Below, piece by piece: positions 26,912 through 36,209 of a stretch of 46,436 nt of DNA. Numbering within the stretch: the stretch's first letter is position 1; the number at the start of each line of letters is the position of its first letter. The position numbers were made by a program, and so were the translations under genes. Source of the stretch: Variovorax paradoxus (GTDB lineage: Bacteria > Pseudomonadota > Gammaproteobacteria > Burkholderiales > Burkholderiaceae_C); assembly GCF_000834655.1 (NCBI RefSeq), contig NZ_JXQQ01000098.1:1-46436 (forward strand), written 5' to 3'. The notes under the pieces are model-generated. The model did no database searches. It was given only the letters and a program-made list of their open reading frames with translations, and had not been told where the DNA came from.

Positions 26912-26937
26912 CGAAACCGGCCCTCGGGCCGGTTTCG
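26912..26937 (-). terminator. Rho-independent terminator of the ExeM-type nuclease gene
   Basis: A perfect 12-bp stem (cgaaaccggccc / gggccggtttcg) with a 2-base centre starts 17 bases past the nuclease stop. On the minus strand it is followed by ttttcatgactt, giving a short T-run. The strong stem also insulates the CHAT operon from the nuclease gene upstream. Confidence 0.85.
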
Positions 26938-26953
26938 CTGGTACGCCGCGCGC

Positions 26954-29830
26954 TCAGTTCACCGTGTGCGAACCCAGCCCCGCGGAGGTGTCGATGGGGA
27001 AGCTGTCCCACTCCGCCGACGGATCGAAGGCCAGGCCCGGGTTGCGGTCGCCGGCCTTGATGACGGGCTTGCGGCGCAGCGTCTGGTTCAGCGTGCTGAC
27101 GCCGCCGACGCCGGTCCATTCGGTGCCGGGGTCGGAGCCGACCTGGCCGATGCGGTCGATGACCACGCCCGACTTCTCCAGCGTCAACGCGTCGTCGCCG
27201 TTGAAGTTGACGACGCTGCTGTTGATGACCGTGCCCGGCGGCTTGAAGGCGGCGGTGGCGGCGTTGTTGGCGAGCACCAGCACGCCGCCGGCAGGCAGTG
27301 AGCCGGTCAGCGGCGCGAAGCTGCTCGGCGCGGCCGCGCCGTTGGAGTACAGGTTCAGGGTGTACAGGCTCAGGTCCACGGCCGCAGCGGTCGGGTTGTA
27401 GATCTCCAGCGCCTTGTTGGTCGCCGAGCCTTCCACGTACTCGCTGAAGAAGAGGTCCGGCGCGCCCGGCGGCGTGACCACCACCACGGTGCTCACGTTC
27501 ACGCTGCCCGATTGCGTGGCGGTCTGGCCCGCGGAGTTGGTGAGCGTGACCACCACGCTGAAGGTGCCCGCGGCCGCGTAGGTGTGCGTGACCGCGCCCG
27601 TGCCCGGCGCCGTCGTCGCGGCGGAGCCGTCGCCCCAGTCGACCGACAGCGAAGCCAGCGTGGCCGAGCCGCCGGGCGACGCTTCCGAGATGTTCACGCT
27701 GTAGGTCTCGCCGACCTTCACCGCCGCCGGAATCGACGCGGTGACGATCGGTTGCGTCACGGCGGCATCGGCCGTGAGCGTGAGGCCGACCAGCACCGGG
27801 TCGTGGTCCGACGCGCGGAAGGGCGTGGGCGCGAAGCGGTCGTCGGTGGTGAAGTCGGTGTTGTAGTCCAGCGCGGTGGGCTCGTCGGAATTGATGTGCC
27901 ACACGCTCACGCCGGTGACCTGCGTCTTGAGCGAGGCCGAGGCGTAGGAGTGGTCCAGCGCGCCGGTCTCGCCGCCGAAGACGTAGGTGTAGCGGTCGTT
28001 GGCGGGCATGCGCTTGAGCAGGCTCTCGTTGCCGGCCGCTTCCAGTTCCTTGGTCGGGTCTTCCAGCAGGTAGCTGTTGAAGTCGCCCATCATCAGCACG
28101 TCGTTCTCGACCTGTGGCGCGCCCATGAGCCTGAGCTTGCCTACGAAGCTGTTGAGCGCCTTCGCCTGCTCGATGCGCGCGAGGTTGAAGCAGCCCTGGC
28201 CCAGGTCGATGTCGCCCGTGGCGGGGCAGCTGCCCTTGCTCTTGAAGTGGTTCACCACGAACCAGAAGCCACCGTTGTTGCCCACCGCGCTGAAGCGCTG
28301 GGCCAGCGGGGGCCGGCCGCTCGCGGCGGTGTAGTTGGCCAGGTCCGCGCCCGTCGGCAGCACGACGTTGCCCACGCGCTGCACCTTCGCGGGCTTGTAG
28401 AGGATGTCCACCTTGATGGCGTCGGTGCCGAACACGCCGCTGTTGACGGCGGCATAGGTGCCCGCGCCGACCTTGGCGTTGAGGGCGGCCAGCAGGTCGT
28501 TCGTCGCCACGTCGGTGTTCTGGATTTCCATGAGCCCGACCACGTCGGCATCGAGCCCCGCGATGGCGGCCACGATCTTGGCCTGCTGGCGCTGGAACTC
28601 GACCAGGTTGTTGGCGCCGCGGCAGTTGCCCGCGGCTGCGGGACCGGTGCCGAACGAGCAGCCCTGGCCGGTCTGGCCCGAAGCGGTTTCACCGTTGAGG
28701 AACGTGGTGAAGTAGTTCAGCACGTTGAAGCTCGCTACCTTGAGCGTGCCGCTCACCACCGGCGCGGTGGGCTGGCGCGGATTGGCCTGCGCGAACACCG
28801 GCGCCACCGTCGGCTGGATGCGGTAGGCGCCGAAGTTGTGGCTCAGGATGCCGGTGACCTTCTGCGTCGTGTCGCCCATGCGCCGCGTGCCGTCGGTGCC
28901 GGGCGCGCTCAGGTAGGGAATGGGGTTCGGGTTCTGCGGCGAGGCGCCGTCGTCCAGCACGATGCGCGAAAGCAGGTTCTGTGCGTGCGTCGCGGCCGCG
29001 TTGCCGTTGGTGGCGTTGAACTGGCGCCCGTTGAACGACAGCACCATCTGGCCGTAGCGGCCGAGCTCGAAGAGTTCCGTCACGGCCAAGGGCTGCGCGA
29101 TCTCGACCAGCATGCCTTCGTAGCGCTCCAGCGCGGACTCGTCGGCCACCGGCAGCGTGATCTTCGTGGGGGCGATGACGAGGCCGCTGCCGCAGACGCT
29201 GATGGCCAGCGGGTCGCCGCCGGTGCCCGCGATCTGCGTGATGGCGTCGGGCTTGGCGCCGGCGCCGGCTGTCTGGCCGAACTCGGTCACTGCGCCGGAG
29301 ACCTGGACGTAGTCGCCCACGGCCACGCGGGGGGCGGCGCCCGGCGCGTAGACGAAGATGCCTTCGGAGGTCGCGGGGTCGGCATCGGGCACGAACTGCT
29401 GCACGAAGAAGCCGTTGAGCTTCACGCTGGTGGTGCCGGTGTTCTGGAAGTCGCCGACGACCACGCCGCGCACGGTCACGGCCTGCGAGGCCATCGGGCT
29501 CAGGTCGCCCGTGCCCTGGATGGCCGAGATGGCCGTGAGTGGCGCGCTGGCCGGCACGGCGGCCGAGCAGGTGGGGGGCGTGACCGGTGGCGTCACGGGC
29601 GGCGTCACCGGCGGATCTTCGGGCGGTGTCTCCGGTGGCGTTCCCGGCGGTGTCGTGGGAGGCGTCGTCGGCGGTGTCGTGTCCGGCGGCGCGTTGCCCG
29701 ACGACGGAGGGATCGGCGGGAAGGAGGCGCCGCCGCCGCTGCCGCCGCCACCGCAAGCGGTCAGCACGAGCGCCAGCGTCAGTGCCAGGAGTTTGAGAGG
29801 CCGGAGAGGCCTCGATGCCGGATGCGTCAT
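26954..29830 (-). CDS. ExeM/NucH-type extracellular nuclease lipoprotein
   Basis: A 958-residue predicted lipoprotein: signal peptide ending in LVLTAC with lipidated Cys26, then a Gly run and a long Pro/Thr linker (~residues 37-87). An OB-fold region spans ~97-350. An endonuclease/exonuclease/phosphatase domain spans ~363-683 with FNVLNYF, GLMEIQNTD, VNHFKSKG, MMGDFNSY and RASDHDPVLVG, covering the expected metal and catalytic residues. A PKD-like domain (~693-782; VDWGDGS, THTYAAAGTFSVVVT) and a C-terminal lamin-tail domain (~787-957; FFSEYVEGSATNKALEIYN) follow. Relatives degrade extracellular DNA for nutrition or biofilm turnover. It has its own terminator and is not part of the CHAT operon downstream. 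Confidence 0.95.
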   Translation of the reverse strand: MTHPASRPLRPLKLLALTLALVLTACGGGGSGGGASFPPIPPSSGNAPPDTTPPTTPPTTPPGTPPETPPEDPPVTPPVTPPVTPPTCSAAVPASAPLTAISAIQGTGDLSPMASQAVTVRGVVVGDFQNTGTTSVKLNGFFVQQFVPDADPATSEGIFVYAPGAAPRVAVGDYVQVSGAVTEFGQTAGAGAKPDAITQIAGTGGDPLAISVCGSGLVIAPTKITLPVADESALERYEGMLVEIAQPLAVTELFELGRYGQMVLSFNGRQFNATNGNAAATHAQNLLSRIVLDDGASPQNPNPIPYLSAPGTDGTRRMGDTTQKVTGILSHNFGAYRIQPTVAPVFAQANPRQPTAPVVSGTLKVASFNVLNYFTTFLNGETASGQTGQGCSFGTGPAAAGNCRGANNLVEFQRQQAKIVAAIAGLDADVVGLMEIQNTDVATNDLLAALNAKVGAGTYAAVNSGVFGTDAIKVDILYKPAKVQRVGNVVLPTGADLANYTAASGRPPLAQRFSAVGNNGGFWFVVNHFKSKGSCPATGDIDLGQGCFNLARIEQAKALNSFVGKLRLMGAPQVENDVLMMGDFNSYLLEDPTKELEAAGNESLLKRMPANDRYTYVFGGETGALDHSYASASLKTQVTGVSVWHINSDEPTALDYNTDFTTDDRFAPTPFRASDHDPVLVGLTLTADAAVTQPIVTASIPAAVKVGETYSVNISEASPGGSATLASLSVDWGDGSAATTAPGTGAVTHTYAAAGTFSVVVTLTNSAGQTATQSGSVNVSTVVVVTPPGAPDLFFSEYVEGSATNKALEIYNPTAAAVDLSLYTLNLYSNGAAAPSSFAPLTGSLPAGGVLVLANNAATAAFKPPGTVINSSVVNFNGDDALTLEKSGVVIDRIGQVGSDPGTEWTGVGGVSTLNQTLRRKPVIKAGDRNPGLAFDPSAEWDSFPIDTSAGLGSHTVN

Positions 29831-30054
29831 GTGGGAACTTTTTGAAGGAGATAGGAAACAGCGGCGAGCAGCGGCTGTTTCTATGTTCCTTGTGTGTCAC
29901 CCCCGCGTAAGCCCGATTTCACTTGAGTGACTGGGCGGCGCGCGGTCCGTTGCGAGCGGTGCCGCGCAAGGCGCAGCGTCGCGCCATCGGCGCGTGAGGG
30001 CGTGAAAGTTCAGGTTCGGATCGACTGGACGTGCGCGAGCCGTGGCTCACGCTC

Positions 30055-30076
30055 GCCGGGCACGAGAGCGCCCGGC
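30055..30076 (-). terminator. Hairpin downstream of katE
   Basis: gccgggc (30055-30061) pairs with gcccggc (30070-30076) around an 8-nt loop, 29 bases past the katE stop. No T-run follows on the minus strand, so termination here would be weak or Rho-assisted. The rest of 29831-30104 should carry the nuclease promoter; it contains tcacttgagtga, 5-bp arms around TG, at 29919-29930. Confidence 0.3.
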
Positions 30077-30104
30077 GGGTCGGCTGGGTCGGCCTTCTAG
30101 CCTT

Positions 30105-32321
30105 CTAGGCAGGCACCGCGTCGACGTTGGCGCGGTCCCAGTGACGATGCTTGGCGATCGCCGCGATGAAGTCGTGCGCGATCTGCGTGGCCGCGGTGCT
30201 GTCGCCCAGGTTGGTGACCGGCGTGGCGGCCACGATCACGCCCGCGGGCGCATCGCTGTCCGCGCCGATGCCCAGCGTCGAGAGCAGCTGCACGCCCTCG
30301 CCCACCGTGCAGATCGCCTTGCAGTGCTTGTAGGCCTCCAGCACGAAGTGCACCGCGTCGCCCGTCGCCGTCATGGCGGCCGCGCTGTCGGTGCCGGCGG
30401 GCACCAGCACCGCATCGAACATCACCGAGGGCGTGTTCGAGAACGTCATGTCTACATCGATCTGCCGCTTGGATGCGCTGGCCACCGTGCCCAGGCGCGG
30501 GCCGACGACCTTGCACTGCGCACCGGCCTGCTCGAGCGCATCGCGGATGGGCTTGAGCGACGCCGAATCGACGCCGTCGGCCACGAGGATCGCGATCTTG
30601 CGGGTGCGGATCGAACCGTCGCCGGTGTCGGCCATGCTGAGCGCGGGCGACTCGTCGATGGGCAGCGCGATGCGGTGGTCGCGAAAGCCCGCGCGGCCCG
30701 CTGCGGCCCTCGCATCGGGCTCGCCGATGCCCAGCGGCTCGGCCACGCGGCGCGCGAGTTTCTCGTCCACGTGAGCGAGGTTGTCCACCATGCGCTGGCG
30801 GATTGCCGGCACTTCCAGCTTGGAGAGCTCGAAGCGGAAGGCCGCGATGATGTGTTCCTTCTCGGCCGCGCTCTGGCTGTTGAAGAACAGGCGCGCCTGC
30901 GTGAAGTGGTCGTCGAACGACGGGCTGCGGCGGCGCACCTTGGGCGCGTCGATCTCCTCGGGGAACGACTGGAAGCCGTTGCTGCCGCCGTCGACGCGGA
31001 ACTCGGTGCCGCTGCCCAGCGTGTTGGGCTCGTAGGCCACCTGGCCGCGCGCGATGGTCTGGCGGTGCATGCCGTCGCGCTGGAAGTTGTGGAACGGGCA
31101 CACCGCCTTGTTGATCGGCAGCTCGTGGAAGTTCGCACCGCCCAGGCGCGAGATCTGCGTGTCGGTGTACGAGAACAGGCGCCCCTGCAGCAGCGGGTCG
31201 TTGCTGAAGTCGATGCCGGGCACCACGTGGCCGGGGTGGAAGGCCACCTGCTCGGTCTCGGCGAAGAAGTTGTCGGGGTTGCGGTTGAGCACCAGCTTGC
31301 CGATCTTCTGCACGGGCACCATTTCCTCGGGGATGAGCTTGGTCGGGTCGAGCAGGTCGAAGCCCAGCGAATGCTCCTTGTCGGCCGGCACGATCTGCAC
31401 GCCCAGCTCCCATTCGGGGAAGTCGCCGTTCTCGATGGCTTCCCACAGGTCACGGCGGTGGAAGTCGGCGTCCTTGCCGGCGATCTTCTGTGCCTCGTCC
31501 CACACCAGGCCGTGGATGCCCAGCTTGGGCTTCCAGTGGAACTTCACGAAGTGGCTCTCGCCGCGGCTGTTGACGAAGCGGAAGGTGTGGACGCCGAAGC
31601 CTTCCATCATCCGGTAGCTGCGCGGGATGGCGCGGTCGCTCATGGCCCACATCAGCATGTGGGTGGTCTCGGGCATGAGGGAGGCGAAATCCCAAAAGGT
31701 GTCGTGCGCGCTCGCGGCCTGCGGCATCGCGTGGTGCGGCTCGGGCTTGACGGCATGCACGAGGTCGGGGAACTTCATCGCGTCCTGGATGAAGAACACC
31801 GGGATGTTGTTGCCCACCAGGTCGTAGTTGCCTTCGCGGGTGTAGAACTTGACGGCGAAGCCGCGCACGTCGCGCACCGTATCGGCGGATCCGCGCTCGC
31901 CGGCCACGGTCGAGAAGCGCACGAAAACGGGCGTCTTCACGTCCGGGTCCTGCAGGAAGTCGGCCGAGGTGAACTGCGACATCGACTTGTAGACCTGGAA
32001 ATACCCGTGCGCCGCCGAGCCGCGCGCATGCACGGCGCGCTCGGGAATGCGCTCGTGGTCGAAATGCGTGATCTTCTCGCGCAGGATGAAGTCTTCCAGC
32101 AGCGTCGGCCCGCGCACGCCCGCCTTCAGCGAGTTGTGGTTGTCCGGGATCTGCAGGCCCTGGTTGGTCGACAGGTGCGCGGGATGCTCGGTGGTGAAGC
32201 CATCGAGCTGCAACTGCTTGGCGTTGCGGCCGTCCCCGGACTTGGTGGTCTTGGCGGTACTGGCGCGGCGACCTGCGGCAGCCTTGTTCTGGGGCGTCAT
32301 CGGGGACCTGGAATCTTTCAT
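30105..32321 (-). CDS. katE: Catalase HPII, large-subunit monofunctional catalase
   Basis: A ~738-residue large catalase that breaks down hydrogen peroxide. Numbered from ATG 32321, key residues are His98 (AVHARGSAAHGYF), Asn171 (DLVGNNIPVFFIQDA) and haem-ligand Tyr385 (GRLFSYTDTQ). His362 in FHPGHVVPG occupies the place of the His that cross-links to this Tyr in E. coli HPII. All four sit exactly 30 residues below the E. coli numbering, a good sign of an intact enzyme. The last ~150 residues form the DJ-1/PfpI-like C-terminal domain (RKIAILVADGVDSASLKPIRDAL). ATG 32300 is an alternative start. A small membrane-peptide gene lies 26 bases upstream on the same strand. Confidence 0.97.
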   Translation of the reverse strand: MKDSRSPMTPQNKAAAGRRASTAKTTKSGDGRNAKQLQLDGFTTEHPAHLSTNQGLQIPDNHNSLKAGVRGPTLLEDFILREKITHFDHERIPERAVHARGSAAHGYFQVYKSMSQFTSADFLQDPDVKTPVFVRFSTVAGERGSADTVRDVRGFAVKFYTREGNYDLVGNNIPVFFIQDAMKFPDLVHAVKPEPHHAMPQAASAHDTFWDFASLMPETTHMLMWAMSDRAIPRSYRMMEGFGVHTFRFVNSRGESHFVKFHWKPKLGIHGLVWDEAQKIAGKDADFHRRDLWEAIENGDFPEWELGVQIVPADKEHSLGFDLLDPTKLIPEEMVPVQKIGKLVLNRNPDNFFAETEQVAFHPGHVVPGIDFSNDPLLQGRLFSYTDTQISRLGGANFHELPINKAVCPFHNFQRDGMHRQTIARGQVAYEPNTLGSGTEFRVDGGSNGFQSFPEEIDAPKVRRRSPSFDDHFTQARLFFNSQSAAEKEHIIAAFRFELSKLEVPAIRQRMVDNLAHVDEKLARRVAEPLGIGEPDARAAAGRAGFRDHRIALPIDESPALSMADTGDGSIRTRKIAILVADGVDSASLKPIRDALEQAGAQCKVVGPRLGTVASASKRQIDVDMTFSNTPSVMFDAVLVPAGTDSAAAMTATGDAVHFVLEAYKHCKAICTVGEGVQLLSTLGIGADSDAPAGVIVAATPVTNLGDSTAATQIAHDFIAAIAKHRHWDRANVDAVPA

Positions 32322-32347
32322 GCAGACAAGTAAGTGGGAGGAGGCGC

Positions 32348-32500
32348 TCAGCCCATTTCGTTGGAGTTGTCCATGAACATGTCGAGCACGTTCACGACAG
32401 CGACCAGGCAGATGCACCCTGCGACCGCGGCGACGGCCCATACGAGGATTTCGTCGCCCAGGGGGCCGCCGAGCGAACTGAACAGCGAAGAAAGCTCCAT
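32348..32500 (-). CDS. Small single-span membrane protein upstream of katE
   Basis: A 50-codon gene. GGAGGG lies four bases before its ATG, one of the best ribosome sites in the window. The product starts MELSSLFSSLGGPLGDE, has one hydrophobic segment (ILVWAVAAVAGCICLVAVVN) with two cysteines, and ends with an acidic, Met-rich tail (DMFMDNSNEMG). I do not recognise the family. Its stop is 26 bases before the katE start on the same strand, and katE lacks a good ribosome site of its own, so the two are probably one transcript and perhaps coupled in translation. A role linked to peroxide stress or to the membrane is inference. A chance frame is possible but unlikely given the ribosome site and the clean hydrophobic profile. 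Confidence 0.7.
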   Translation of the reverse strand: MELSSLFSSLGGPLGDEILVWAVAAVAGCICLVAVVNVLDMFMDNSNEMG

Positions 32501-32790
32501 GATTCCCTCCAAGGAATATCCGATTGAATCGAGCCTCCAAGGTTAGGTTTTGCACCGACTGTTACCCGTAGTGGCGCCCCTCCCTCGCATGTGGGAGAGC
32601 GTGCGCCCCGGCGGTAGGAGCGCGACTACAGCGCATCGCGGCGGACTACGACGCTTCGCGGGTTGTGGCCGTGGGGCTTTTCGAAGGTCGTCGCATAGCA
32701 TGAAGCGAAGACGGCACCGATCGTGCTTGTCGTCTTCTTTGTGCCTCGCGCACCGGCGCATCCACCGGCTCACCAGGGAAGAACAAGCCA

Positions 32791-33609
32791 ATGCAGATCC
32801 AGATCGGCTACGACATCGAAATCGGCGTCACCGCACCCACGGCGTTGATCTACATGCTGCAGGTGCACCCCTCGCGCGCCGGCGACATCCAGGGCAGCGA
32901 GAACATCACCATCAGTCCGCCGCTGGCGACCGACCACTACCGCGACAGCTTCGACAACCATTGCGCGCGCGTGCACGTGCCGCTGGGCGTGACGAGCGTG
33001 CGGCTGCGCAACCAGGCCACCGTGTACGACACCGGCGCGCCCGACCCCGTCGACCTGTACGCCATCGAACACGCGGCCGCCGACCTGCCGGTGGACACGC
33101 TGCCATTCGTGCTGCCCAGCCGCTACTGCGAGGTCGACAGCGAACTGCTGCAGTTCGCCTGGGCCAACTTCCTGTCCGTGCCGCCGGGATGGGGGCGCGT
33201 GCAGGCGATCTGCGACTTCGTGCACGGGCACCTGCGCTTCGACTACCAGAACGCGCGCGCCACGCGCACCGCGCTGGAGGGCTATCGCGAACGCACGGGC
33301 GTGTGCCGCGACTTCGCGCACCTGGCGATCACGCTGTGCCGCTGCATGAACATTCCCGCGCGCTACGTCACGGGCTACCTCGGCGACATCGGCATCCCGC
33401 CGGTGCCCTACCCGATGGACTTCAGCGCCTGGTTCGAGGTGTACCTGGGCGACCGCTGGCACACCTTCGATGCGCGCCACAACACGCCGCGCATCGGCCG
33501 CGTGGTGATGGCGCGCGGACGCGATGCCGCGGACGTGCCGATCACAATGGTGTTCGGCGCGAACACGCTGCAGCGCTTCGAGGTGACGACCAGGGAAGTG
33601 CTGCAGTAG
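32791..33609 (+). CDS. Transglutaminase-like family protein
   Basis: A 272-residue cytoplasmic protein: an N-terminal beta-rich region of about 130 residues, then a transglutaminase-like core with the nucleophile Cys172 in RTGVCRDFAHLAI and MNIPARYVTGYLGDIG. The segment that in most relatives reads HAW before the ExY strand reads SAWFEVYLG here, so the usual catalytic His is Ser212. The third position (Asp227 in WHTFDARHN) is kept, and His224 or His230 might serve instead. Relatives are thought to act as peptidases or transglutaminases with unknown substrates. GGGAAG precedes the ATG by about eight bases. The gene is alone on its strand, divergent from the katE unit and convergent with ligD. 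Confidence 0.88.
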   Translation: MQIQIGYDIEIGVTAPTALIYMLQVHPSRAGDIQGSENITISPPLATDHYRDSFDNHCARVHVPLGVTSVRLRNQATVYDTGAPDPVDLYAIEHAAADLPVDTLPFVLPSRYCEVDSELLQFAWANFLSVPPGWGRVQAICDFVHGHLRFDYQNARATRTALEGYRERTGVCRDFAHLAITLCRCMNIPARYVTGYLGDIGIPPVPYPMDFSAWFEVYLGDRWHTFDARHNTPRIGRVVMARGRDAADVPITMVFGANTLQRFEVTTREVLQ

Positions 33610-33624
33610 CAGCAGGGCTCGCCG

Positions 33625-36198
33625 CTACGCCGGCTTGTAGCCGAGCATCTTCATCGCCGCGGCGATGCCCTTGCGGCTGCGCTCCAGCGCGGCCCACGGC
33701 TTGTTGCCGATGGCGAAGCGCTCGGCCGCATTGCCGACGGTCCATTGCGCGGCACCGGTCAGCGCAGGCAGCTCGTCCCACGTCACGGGCACCGACACGC
33801 CCAACCCCGGGCGCGAGCGCGCCGACCACGCGCTGACCGTGGTCGCGCCGAAGCCGTTGCGCAGGTAATCGACGAACACCTTGCCCACGCGGTTGCGCGG
33901 CCCGCTCTTGGCGACGAAGCGGTCCGGAATGGTCTCGGCCAGGTGCACCACCACGGCCTGCGAGAAGCCCTTGACCTCGTCCCAGCCGTACTGCCGGCGG
34001 ATCGGCACCACCACGTGCAGGCCCTTGCCGCCGCTGGTCTTGAGAAACGACGGCAGGCCCAGCTCGTCGAGCAGCGTGCGCACCAGCAGCGTGGCCTCCT
34101 GGATCTGCGGCCACGCGACGCCTTCGCCGGGGTCCAGGTCGAAGGTCATGCGGTCGGGCCGGTCGATGGCGCGCGAGGTGGCGTTCCAGGTGTGCAGCTC
34201 GATGACGTTCATCTGCGCGGCGCCGATGAGCCCGGTCTTGCTGTCGATCTGCAGCAGCGGCTCGTGGCCCGGGTCGAGCGCGGGGTCCAGGAGGCTCACG
34301 CCGGGGATTTCGCGGTTCTGGATGTGCTTCTGGAAGAACAGCTCGCCGCCCACGCCGTCGGGCGCGCGCACCAGCGACACCGGCCGCCCGCGCAGGTGCG
34401 GCAGCATGAGCGTGCCCACCGCGTCGTAGTAGGCCGCGAGCTCGCCCTTGGTGATGCCGCTCTTCTCGTCGATCACGCGGTCGGCGTGGGAAATCTTCAG
34501 CGCCATGGGTGTCCTGGCTCCTTTTTTCTTCGAGGGCGCCGCAGCCGGCGCCCCGGGTTGCTCCGGCCGCTCGCGCACGATGCCGCGCGCGGGCTTGTCG
34601 GCGCGAAGGCCCTGGAACACCGAATGGCGCACGCGGTCCTCGCGCGTCCATTCGCCGAACGAGACCTCGGCCACCAGCGTGGGCTTGACCCACTGCGCCT
34701 TCGCGTTCACGCCGTCCGGCCTGGGCTCGAAGGGGCAGTCGTCGGTGGCGAGCTTGTCCAGCCGGGCCTTGATGTCGGCTAGGCGATCCGCGTTGAAGCC
34801 GGTGCCCACGTTGCCGCAATAGCGCAGCCGCCCCTTGTCGTCGTGCACGCCCAGCAGCAGCGCGCCGAAGCCAGAGCGACTGCCCTTGGGCGCGGTGTAG
34901 CCGCCGATCACGAACTCCTGGCGCTGCTGGTTCTTGAGCTTGATCCAGTCGGGCGAGCGGCGCGACACATAGGGCGAGCCCTTGCGCTTGCCGACGATGC
35001 CCTCGAAGCCGATGCGCGCGGAAGACGCCAGCAGGTCGCGCGGCGATGCATCGAAAGCTTCGCTCAGGCGCAGCGGCGCCGGCGGGCGCTTGCCGAGCAG
35101 GCGCGCCAGTTGCGCGCGCCGCGCTTCGACCGGCTCGCCCCGCAGGTCCTGCCCATCGACGAAGGGCGCGTCGAACAGCCAGTAGACGATGGACGAGGTG
35201 GCCCCGCGGTCGAAGGCGTTCTGCAGCGCCTGGAAGTCGGGCGCGCCGTTGTCGCCCTCGACGGTGATCTCGCCGTCGAGCCAGGCCGAATCGGTGGGCA
35301 GCTTCGCGAGCGCCTTGGCCAGCGCGGGCAGCTTGTCCGTCCAGTCGTGGCCGTTGCGGGTGAAGCAGCGCACCTTGCCCTTGTCGATACGCGCGAGCAG
35401 GCGGTAGCCGTCGAACTTGAGTTCGTAGAGCCACTCGTCGGGCGGTGAAGGGGGAGAGGCCGCGAGGGTGGCGAGCTGGGGCTGGAAGGCGGCGGGCAGC
35501 GCGACTTTCTTCGCAGGCTTTTTTGCCGCCGCCTTCTTCCCCGGCGTCTTGGCCGGCGTCTTGGCCGGCGTCTTGGCCGCCACCTTCTTCGGCGGGCGGT
35601 CCAACTCGTCCACGCCGCGGCCTGTCAGCACGCTGGCCGGTTGTTTCTCGAGCACGTCGTAGCCGGCAAGATCGCGCGCCTGGTCGTCACGCTCCTTGAT
35701 GAGCAGCCACGGCTCGTGCTTCTCGTCGCCCTTGCCGTGCATGCGCACCAGCGTCCAGTGGCCCTTGAGTTTTTCGCCGCGCAGTTCGAACTTGAGCTTG
35801 CCGGCCGCGAGCGCCTTGCGCGCATCGGCATCGCTGCCGCCCTCGGGCAGCCAGTCGCCGCGGTCCCAGACGATGACGGTGCCGGCACCGTACTGCTTGG
35901 GCGGAATGGTGCCCTCGAAATCCGCATACGAGATCGGGTGGTCCTCGACATGCACCGCCATGCGCTTGACCGCGGGATCCAGGCACGGGCCCTTGGGCAC
36001 GGCCCAGCTCTTGAGCGTGCCGTCGAGTTCGAGCCGGAAATCGTAGTGCAGGTGGCTCGCGTGGTGCTTCTGGATGACGAAGGAGAGCACGCCCTTGCCC
36101 GCGCGGCCACCCTCCCTGGGCTCCGGCGTGCGCGAGAAATCGCGCTTGCCGTGGTAGCGCGAGAGCGCCTTGCGCGCGGTCGATGCGGTGGTGCCCAT
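33625..36198 (-). CDS. ligD: ATP-dependent DNA ligase LigD (phosphoesterase-ligase-polymerase)
   Basis: An 857-residue non-homologous end-joining enzyme in the order found in Pseudomonas. The 3'-phosphoesterase domain (~40-180; HHASHLHYDFRLE) comes first. A Lys/Ala/Pro/Thr linker (~203-232; repeats of AKTP, histone-H1-like) leads to the ligase domain (~240-540) with nucleophile Lys261 in YELKFDGYRLLA. The primase-polymerase domain begins near 565, with metal-binding Asp687 and Asp689 (DLDPGEGV) and SGGKGLHVVVPI. All three active sites look intact. It seals double-strand breaks held by Ku. It lies 11 bases after ku on the same strand. Confidence 0.97.
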   Translation of the reverse strand: MGTTASTARKALSRYHGKRDFSRTPEPREGGRAGKGVLSFVIQKHHASHLHYDFRLELDGTLKSWAVPKGPCLDPAVKRMAVHVEDHPISYADFEGTIPPKQYGAGTVIVWDRGDWLPEGGSDADARKALAAGKLKFELRGEKLKGHWTLVRMHGKGDEKHEPWLLIKERDDQARDLAGYDVLEKQPASVLTGRGVDELDRPPKKVAAKTPAKTPAKTPGKKAAAKKPAKKVALPAAFQPQLATLAASPPSPPDEWLYELKFDGYRLLARIDKGKVRCFTRNGHDWTDKLPALAKALAKLPTDSAWLDGEITVEGDNGAPDFQALQNAFDRGATSSIVYWLFDAPFVDGQDLRGEPVEARRAQLARLLGKRPPAPLRLSEAFDASPRDLLASSARIGFEGIVGKRKGSPYVSRRSPDWIKLKNQQRQEFVIGGYTAPKGSRSGFGALLLGVHDDKGRLRYCGNVGTGFNADRLADIKARLDKLATDDCPFEPRPDGVNAKAQWVKPTLVAEVSFGEWTREDRVRHSVFQGLRADKPARGIVRERPEQPGAPAAAPSKKKGARTPMALKISHADRVIDEKSGITKGELAAYYDAVGTLMLPHLRGRPVSLVRAPDGVGGELFFQKHIQNREIPGVSLLDPALDPGHEPLLQIDSKTGLIGAAQMNVIELHTWNATSRAIDRPDRMTFDLDPGEGVAWPQIQEATLLVRTLLDELGLPSFLKTSGGKGLHVVVPIRRQYGWDEVKGFSQAVVVHLAETIPDRFVAKSGPRNRVGKVFVDYLRNGFGATTVSAWSARSRPGLGVSVPVTWDELPALTGAAQWTVGNAAERFAIGNKPWAALERSRKGIAAAMKMLGYKPA

Positions 36199-36209
36199 GG
36201 CGCCGCGCC

